From the NCBI RefSeq assembly GCF_001984155.1, contig NZ_MTQO01000044.1, forward strand, positions 310,001 through 374,000: a stretch of 64,000 nt of DNA, in the 5' to 3' direction. This DNA is from Actinosynnema sp. ALI-1.44. Lineage in GTDB: Bacteria; Actinomycetota; Actinomycetes; Mycobacteriales; Pseudonocardiaceae. The notes beneath the pieces are model-generated. The model had not been told where the DNA came from. It was given only the letters and a program-made list of their open reading frames with translations, and ran no database searches. This document shows positions 59,691 to 64,000 of the stretch, in pieces (position 1 is the stretch's first letter; every line of letters starts with the position of its first letter). Both the position numbers and the translations under genes were made by a program.

Positions 59691-59734
59691 GGTGAATCAA
59701 CAGTGGTGGTGAATCAACTGGGGCGGTGAATCAA
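59691..59734. repeat. Three GGTGAATCAA repeats at exact 17-bp spacing
   Basis: GGTGAATCAA occurs at 59691-59700, 59708-59717 and 59725-59734, each 17 bp from the next. The last overlaps the stop codon of the leftward tetR gene. The array lies between that gene and the MFS exporter on the same strand, about 200 bp upstream of the exporter start. It could be a regulator-binding array. Even spacing and perfect cores argue against chance. Confidence 0.6.
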
Positions 59735-60384
59735 TCGTGATGCAGGAGTCGAGAACTGTCGTGCCGCTGACCGCGTTGCTCGCTGATGAGCACCAAGCGC
59801 TCGAAGTCGACCGCTGCTCCCCGCAGCACGATGTCCACCAGTCGCCTCGCCGACGATTGGTCGATCGGTGCGCCGCCGAACAGCGCGCGCTGGTAAGCCG
59901 TGGCCGCCAGCAGGTCGACGAGGGCGTCCGTGTCGACATCCGGCCGCAGGTCGCCCCGCTCGACCGCACGTTCGATCGCGGCGGTCGCGGCCTGCTTGCT
60001 CGGCCGCACCAGCACGGAAACCAGGTGTTCGTGCAGTTCGGGATCGGCAGCGCAGTCGGCGATCAGCGGCGCGAGGATCCCGTTCGGCAGTTGGGCGTGC
60101 AGTGTCTCGGCCAGGAGCCGCACCGTCCGGGTCAGGTCGCATCGGGTGCACCCGGTGTCCGGAGTGGGTGGCGCCACGAGGATCGACGCCAGAGCGCAGA
60201 TGACCAACCGTTGCCGCTTGGGCCACCGGCGCCGGATCGCGGCTTTCGTCGTACCCGCAGCGGCCGCGACCTTTTCGAGGGCGAACTTGGCGTACCCGCA
60301 GTTGCGCAACGCCTCCACCGTCGCGGCCAGAACGGCCGCGTCGATCGAGGGGTCGCGTGGTCGACCTGCTCCGGCGGGACTCAA
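59731..60384 (-). CDS. TetR-family transcriptional regulator
   Basis: The 217-residue protein has an N-terminal helix-turn-helix (AAVLAATVEALRNCGYAKFALEKVAAAAGTTKAAIRRRWPKRQRLV, about 15-60) and a TetR_C-type ligand domain with DVDTDALVDLLAATAYQRALFGG. It lies upstream of the MFS exporter on the same strand, so it may respond to the cluster's product and control export. Its first codons overlap the end of a VOC-like fragment. Confidence 0.88.
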   Translation of the reverse strand: MSPAGAGRPRDPSIDAAVLAATVEALRNCGYAKFALEKVAAAAGTTKAAIRRRWPKRQRLVICALASILVAPPTPDTGCTRCDLTRTVRLLAETLHAQLPNGILAPLIADCAADPELHEHLVSVLVRPSKQAATAAIERAVERGDLRPDVDTDALVDLLAATAYQRALFGGAPIDQSSARRLVDIVLRGAAVDFERLVLISEQRGQRHDSSRLLHHD

Positions 60385-60617
60385 CGCTCGGCATCCCGAG
60401 GGCCCTGACGGAGCTCGACGGCGCCGGTGCCCGGGCCCGTCAGGGGGGTCGACCGCGCCACATCGCGCGCGTCAGACCGGCTGACCGGTAACCGCCACCT
60501 CGTGACCCGGTCCCCCGCGAGACCGAGTGTGTCCCCGCAGAACTGCATTGCCCGCTCAACATCCTCCACGTTCGACACCCCATGATCCAACGTCGTAGCT
60601 CGCACGGCAACCTCCAA
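60381..60617 (-). pseudogene. Truncated VOC-family fragment
   Basis: The 78-codon frame begins VAVRATTLDHGVSNVEDVERAMQFCGDTLGLAGDRVTRWRLPVS, which matches the first beta-alpha unit of VOC/glyoxalase proteins (about 120 residues or more). Similarity stops after about 45 residues and the rest is low-complexity up to an overlap with tetR. It is probably the remnant of a longer VOC gene, or a short unrelated ORF with a chance match. No ribosome site was noticed. Confidence 0.4.
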
Positions 60618-60799
60618 ATTCGATCCGCACCGAGTCGGATCGTATTTGATCCACTGGTCACAGGCAACTACTTGGCCTTGATGGCAGGTCGAAGCGCACG
60701 CGACCCGGTGGAGTCGTAGACCACGGGCGTCACCGCCGCCACTGCGGCGATCACGCCTCCGATCCGGTCAACCCGCCATGAGGCGTGTTCGGGTCGGGA

Positions 60800-61507
60800 T
60801 CAGCTACGCGGGCTGTCCGCCGAAGGAAAGCCCGCCTGAAAGGCGAACACGACCGCTTGCGCGCGGTCCTGGAGATCCAACTTGTCGAGCAGGTGGGAGA
60901 TGTGCGACTTCACTGTCGATTCGCTGATGGACAGCAGCGCGGCCACCGCGGCAGGCGTCTGCCCTCGGGCGAGCAAGCCGAGAACCTCGACCTCTCGTGC
61001 CGTGAGGCGCGAGAGCTTCCCCATCGCGCAGACGTCGCCGACCGGTAATCGCTCAAGGAGCCTGCCGATCAGCGAATCGATGACGGAGGGGGTGAAGAAC
61101 GACTGCCCACAGGCCACGAAACGAATGACCTGGACAAGCATGGAAACACCGTCCGCTCGTCGCGCCAGCCCCCGAACGCCCGAACGGAGAGCACCCAGCG
61201 CGTCATCAGGAGACCACCCGTCCGTGAGCGCGACCACGGGTACGGGATCCTGGGAATCGACCCACGACGGCGGCAGGAGATCGAATTTCACCGAGCCGCC
61301 GACCCATTCGGCGACGACGACGTCCGGCCGAGCTGTCCGACCGGTCGACTGGTTCTCCGGAGAGCCGACAGGAGCGAGGGCCTGAAGATCGGATTCGTCG
61401 TCGATCGCTGCCCGTAAACCCGCACTCGACAGCGCATCCATCCCATGAATTGCGATATGTTTGACAAACGAATTGTTTTTGTCAATTTCTTTACGAACCG
61501 GCAGCAT
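60800..61507 (-). CDS. LuxR/NarL-type transcriptional regulator with atypical receiver-like domain
   Basis: The 235-residue protein has a C-terminal LuxR helix-turn-helix (LTAREVEVLGLLARGQTPAAVAALLSISESTVKSHISHLLDKLDL, about 165-210). The N-terminal domain is receiver-like (PDVVVAEWVGGS, VPVVALTDGWSPDDALGALRSGVRGLARRADG), but the phosphoacceptor Asp position is not evident. So it is probably an orphan, phosphorylation-independent regulator. GGAGG and GGGGG precede the ATG. The first 20 codons are unusually AT-rich. Its place at the cluster end suggests pathway control. Confidence 0.88.
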   Translation of the reverse strand: MLPVRKEIDKNNSFVKHIAIHGMDALSSAGLRAAIDDESDLQALAPVGSPENQSTGRTARPDVVVAEWVGGSVKFDLLPPSWVDSQDPVPVVALTDGWSPDDALGALRSGVRGLARRADGVSMLVQVIRFVACGQSFFTPSVIDSLIGRLLERLPVGDVCAMGKLSRLTAREVEVLGLLARGQTPAAVAALLSISESTVKSHISHLLDKLDLQDRAQAVVFAFQAGFPSADSPRS

Positions 61508-61862
61508 CGTCCCCCAACTCCTCCGCTCGCGCGTCTGCGCCGAATAGCCCCACGCCTCTGTAACCTAACACCCAGCACGCCACCCTCGTGGTACTCGTCA
61601 AGTCCAATTGAGATGACTCTGCCCCATCGTGCACCGGGGAGGTTACCCGAGAAGCAGGGACTGAAAACGTGTCCAAGCTGGTCGAGAACAGTGATTTTCA
61701 TGAACGATCCGAGCGAAATGATCACGCCTTTGGACGGTGCGGCGGTGGGGTTTGCCCGGCTCATTAGACAGGCACGCGGCCGGAGTCCGCTGAAGCCCGC
61801 ACACCGCCATGCGCGTTCGTCCGCCAAGCCGGAGACCTCGGCGATTGGGTACGCTCCCGGTT
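61508..61862. other. 355-bp divergent intergenic region
   Basis: No gene is supported between the leftward LuxR gene and the rightward marR-type gene. The region holds both promoters. The only clear element is TACGCT at 61850-61855, seven bases before the GTG of the marR-type gene, which fits a leaderless transcript. Confidence 0.55.
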
Positions 61863-62405
61863 GTGCCGGATCATGTTGACAGAATTCTGGGGCAGTGGGC
61901 TGGCGCCCGACCCGACCTGGACGTTTCGCCGATGGCGGTGATCGGGCGAGTGACCCGACTGGCCCGCGTATTGGACAGCGAGATGCGCAGGACGTTCGCC
62001 AAGCACGACCTCGACCGCCCGGCGTTCGACGTACTGGCCACGTTGCGCCGCTCCGGCCGCCTGACCCCGGTCGAACTGATGCGGTCAGCCATGATCACCT
62101 CCGGTGCGATCTCCCAGCGACTGGACCGGCTCGAGGCTCGCGGCCTGGTGACCAGGCAGCCGGACAGCACCAACGGCCGCCGGGTGTACGTCGACCTGAC
62201 GGCGGAGGGCCGCGAGTTGATCGACCGCGCCCTGCCTGACCACGTCGACACCGAGCACCGCCTGCTGAAGTCGATGACCAGGGCCCAACGGGACAAACTG
62301 GCCGGCACACTGCGCAACCTCCTGCTGGCACTCGACGACTTCGCCGAAGAGGACAGCGAACCGGCCGCGGGTCCGACCGGTCCAACACCGCCGCGTTTGA
62401 CTTAG
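61863..62405 (+). CDS. MarR-family transcriptional regulator
   Basis: The 180-residue protein has MarR layout: helix 1 AVIGRVTRLARVLDSEMRRTFAKHDLDRPAFDVLATLRRSG, winged helix TPVELMRSAMITSGAISQRLDRLEARGLVTRQPDSTNGRRVYVDLTAEG and a dimerising C-terminus. The GTG start at 61863 lies seven bases after TACGCT (leaderless). A longer frame from 61809 was rejected as it runs through this promoter. Its stop codon lies within the first of two perfect palindromes that precede the DsbA-like gene, its likely target. Confidence 0.9.
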   Translation: MPDHVDRILGQWAGARPDLDVSPMAVIGRVTRLARVLDSEMRRTFAKHDLDRPAFDVLATLRRSGRLTPVELMRSAMITSGAISQRLDRLEARGLVTRQPDSTNGRRVYVDLTAEGRELIDRALPDHVDTEHRLLKSMTRAQRDKLAGTLRNLLLALDDFAEEDSEPAAGPTGPTPPRLT

Positions 62406-62435
62406 CGCTAAGTCCGCTATAACTTAGCGCTAAGT
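62400..62435. promoter_or_regulatory. Twin perfect 14-bp palindromes, probable MarR operators
   Basis: ACTTAGCGCTAAGT occurs at 62400-62413 and again at 62422-62435, centres 22 bp apart (about two helical turns), with TATAAC between and overlapping the second. The first covers the marR-type stop codon. Two identical symmetric sites on one DNA face around a -10-like hexamer are what a MarR dimer pair would need to repress the next gene. Confidence 0.85.
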
Positions 62436-62556
62436 GGTTGACGCGACGGTGGACCGAGCGCGGCCCCCGGGGTGTGAGTCCCAGCGGGAACAGTCCGGCC
62501 ACCACGTACTCAGCTTGATCAGTTCCACTTCCCGGTCGAGAAGGGGTTGATTTCGC

Positions 62557-63210
62557 ATGCCCGCGGTGCCCGCGACGAGTTCGGACGGACAGACCGCCAC
62601 TGTTGTCGACATGTGGGTCGATCCGCGTTGCCCATGGGCGTGGATCACCTCCCGCTGGCTGCTGGAGGTCGAACAGGTGCGACCCGTCGAAACCCGCTTT
62701 CACGTGATGAGCCTTTCGGTGCTCAATGAGGGACGGGAAGTGCCGGAGAAGTACAGGCAGGGCATGATCGAGGGCTGGGGTTGCGTGCGTGTCTGCATCG
62801 CGGCAGAACAGCAGCACGGCAATGAAGTACTGCGGCCGCTCTACAACGCCATGGGCACCCTGATTCATCTGAAGAAAGCCGGTCTGGGCCGGACCATGAT
62901 CACCGCCGCCCTCGCGGAAGCCGATCTACCGGCCGAACTCGTCGATGCGGCGGAAGACACGGGCTATGACCCGGCGCTGCGCGCCAGTCACCATGCCGGT
63001 ATGGATCCCGTCGGCACCGAGGTCGGCACTCCGGTCATCCACGTTCCAGGGCCTGACGGAGAGCCCATCGCGTTCTTCGGCCCGGTGATCACCCCGATTC
63101 CGCGTGGTTTGGCCGCCGGTCGCCTCTGGGACGGCGTCCTCGCGGTGACAAGCACCGACGGTTTCTTCGAACTCAAACGGAGCCGGAACCGCGAAGCCAG
63201 CTTCGACTGA
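62557..63210 (+). CDS. DsbA-family mycothiol-dependent nitroreductase-like protein
   Basis: The 217-residue thioredoxin-fold protein has active motif WVDPRCPWAWITSRW, a helical insertion, and TPVIHVPGPDGEPIAFFGPVI with the cis-Pro region. It resembles mycobacterial Rv2466c, a mycothiol-dependent reductase that activates nitro-drugs and has CPWC. Here the second Cys is Ala (CPWA), so it would act with a single thiol (monothiol mechanism with mycothiol). It lies downstream of twin MarR-type operators, suggesting induction by electrophiles or oxidants. Confidence 0.85.
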   Translation: MPAVPATSSDGQTATVVDMWVDPRCPWAWITSRWLLEVEQVRPVETRFHVMSLSVLNEGREVPEKYRQGMIEGWGCVRVCIAAEQQHGNEVLRPLYNAMGTLIHLKKAGLGRTMITAALAEADLPAELVDAAEDTGYDPALRASHHAGMDPVGTEVGTPVIHVPGPDGEPIAFFGPVITPIPRGLAAGRLWDGVLAVTSTDGFFELKRSRNREASFD

Positions 63211-63293
63211 CGCACGGGTCGAGCGGGAAACGCAAATCCCTCCAGGGTCGACGTGATCCCTGACCGGTGCACAGTCACGGAAGGCAGCGCGAT

Positions 63294-64000
63294 ATGAAAA
63301 GCGACCGCCAACTCCTGACGGCAGGGGTGACAGCGCTGGCACCCGCGGTGTGGGGAAGCACTTATCTGGTGACGACCGAATGGCTGCCGCCCGACCGACC
63401 GCTGCTGGCCACTACCGCGCGGGTGCTTCCCGCAGGACTGTTGCTGCTCGCGTTCGTCCGCACATTGCCGGGCCGGAATTGGTTATGGCGCACTCTGGTG
63501 CTCGGCACGCTCAACATAGCCGCGTTCAACTTTCTGCTGTTCGTCGCTGCCTATCGCCTGCCGGGCGGCATCGCGGCAATGATCATGGCGGTCCAGCCGA
63601 TGGTCGTTCTGCTCCTGGCAGCGCTGCTGATGAGAGACCGAATTCGCTTCGTGCACGTGGTGGCCTGCGTCCTCGGGGCTGTCGGCGTCGTGCTGCTCGT
63701 GTTCAAGGGGACAGCGGCGGTGGATCTGGTCGGGGTCCTGGCGGCACTGGTCGCGGCGATCTGCATGGCCACCGGCATCACGCTGACGAAGCACTGGGGA
63801 CGCCCGGACGGAGTGGGGCTGCTCGCATTCACCGGCTGGCAGCTCACTGCGGGCGGACTCGTGTCGTTGCCCTTCACCCTGGCCGTCGAAGGACTGCCGG
63901 CCACCATCACGGGAACCAACCTCGTCGGGTTCGTCTATCTGCTGTCTCTCGGTGCTGCCATCAGCTACGCGGTCTGGTTCCGCGGCATCGAGCGGCTGCC
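63294..64000 (+). CDS. EamA/DMT-family transporter, 3' end missing
   Basis: The frame is open from ATG 63294 to the window end (235 codons). It encodes repeated hydrophobic helices: MKSDRQLLTAGVTALAPAVWGSTYLVTTEWLPP at the start, AAFNFLLFVAAYRLPGGIAAMIMAVQPMVVLLLAALLM in the middle and IRFVHVVACVLGAVGVVLLV after it. It belongs to the EamA (RhaT/YedA-like) metabolite exporters of about 10 helices and 300 residues. A rare TTA codon lies at 63483-63485. GAAGG precedes the start by about 10 bases. It probably forms a unit with the DsbA-like gene, 84 bp upstream. Confidence 0.88.
   Translation, partial: MKSDRQLLTAGVTALAPAVWGSTYLVTTEWLPPDRPLLATTARVLPAGLLLLAFVRTLPGRNWLWRTLVLGTLNIAAFNFLLFVAAYRLPGGIAAMIMAVQPMVVLLLAALLMRDRIRFVHVVACVLGAVGVVLLVFKGTAAVDLVGVLAALVAAICMATGITLTKHWGRPDGVGLLAFTGWQLTAGGLVSLPFTLAVEGLPATITGTNLVGFVYLLSLGAAISYAVWFRGIERL

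Noticed and set aside
61461-61485. Inverted repeat TTGACAAA/TTTGTCAA as operator of the LuxR gene
   Set aside because: It lies inside the first codons of that gene if the well-supported start (GGAGG/GGGGG) is right; it is more likely a by-product of the AT-rich N-terminal codons.
1-64000. Insertion sequences, prophage, CRISPR arrays or rRNA genes
   Set aside because: No transposase, integrase or phage structural gene, no regular repeat-spacer array and no rRNA-like sequence was recognised.

Overview
The window is 64 kb of very GC-rich DNA with the habits of a filamentous actinomycete: GTG/TTG starts, chains of 4-base ATGA/GTGA gene overlaps, many apparently leaderless promoters (TANNNT 6-7 bases before the start codon), and rare TTA codons in secondary-metabolism genes. 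The gene content suggests a Pseudonocardiaceae-type organism. No mobile element, CRISPR array or rRNA gene was seen; the one RNA gene is tRNA-Sec.

Region 1 (1-29.8 kb) is an aromatic (type II) polyketide cluster that begins before the window. It has a minimal PKS (KS-alpha, chain-length factor, ACP), a C9-type ketoreductase, a didomain aromatase/cyclase, a TcmI-type cyclase, two angucycline-type FAD hydroxylases and a third degenerate one, a flavin reductase plus luciferase-like monooxygenase, a discrete acyltransferase, two methyltransferases and a 14-helix exporter. One tightly coupled operon (18.9-28.0 kb) encodes a second, amino-acid-based starter module: two adenylating ligases, a second ACP, a fold-type III PLP decarboxylase, two acyl-CoA-dehydrogenase-like proteins, two papain-like BtrH-type acyltransferases (one fused to a carrier domain) and a phosphopantetheinyl transferase. 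An angucycline PKS with two adenylyltransferases, a decarboxylase, an extra ACP and several oxygenases is how the published azicemicin cluster (aziridine-bearing angucycline, Kibdelosporangium sp. MJ126-NF4) is described, so this is probably that cluster or a close relative. A regulator/hypothetical-protein island (12.9-15.5 kb) splits it.

Region 2 (29.9-47.2 kb) is mostly housekeeping and accessory: a Nudix-SLOG pair, a LacI/MFS divergon, a complete selenocysteine locus (selD, selC, selA, selB), a TetR/VOC divergon with twin operators, a sigma factor, a secreted serine protease, a LysR/nitrilase divergon, lipoproteins and hypotheticals.

Region 3 (47.7-61.5 kb) is a second biosynthetic cluster and the best candidate for something undescribed. 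Its core is an indigoidine-synthetase-type NRPS (A-Ox-T-TE) whose specificity code reads as glutamine. The NRPS is fused to a 4-oxalocrotonate-tautomerase domain that also has its own ribosome-binding site. Next to it lie a pseudouridine-5'-phosphate glycosidase homologue (the C-glycoside synthase family of minimycin and showdomycin), a uracil phosphoribosyltransferase homologue (a self-resistance protein in minimycin), a TrpF paralogue lacking the usual catalytic cysteine, an NPPF-motif methyltransferase, a VAO-type flavoprotein oxidase, a DJ-1-like protein, an alpha/beta hydrolase, an MFS exporter and TetR/LuxR regulators. I infer a methylated, oxidised C-nucleoside or aza-aromatic product made from glutamine and ribose 5-phosphate.

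Region 4 (61.5-64 kb) holds a leaderless marR-type gene, twin perfect 14-bp palindromes, a mycothiol-nitroreductase-like DsbA protein with CPWA instead of CxxC, and the start of an EamA transporter that runs off the window.
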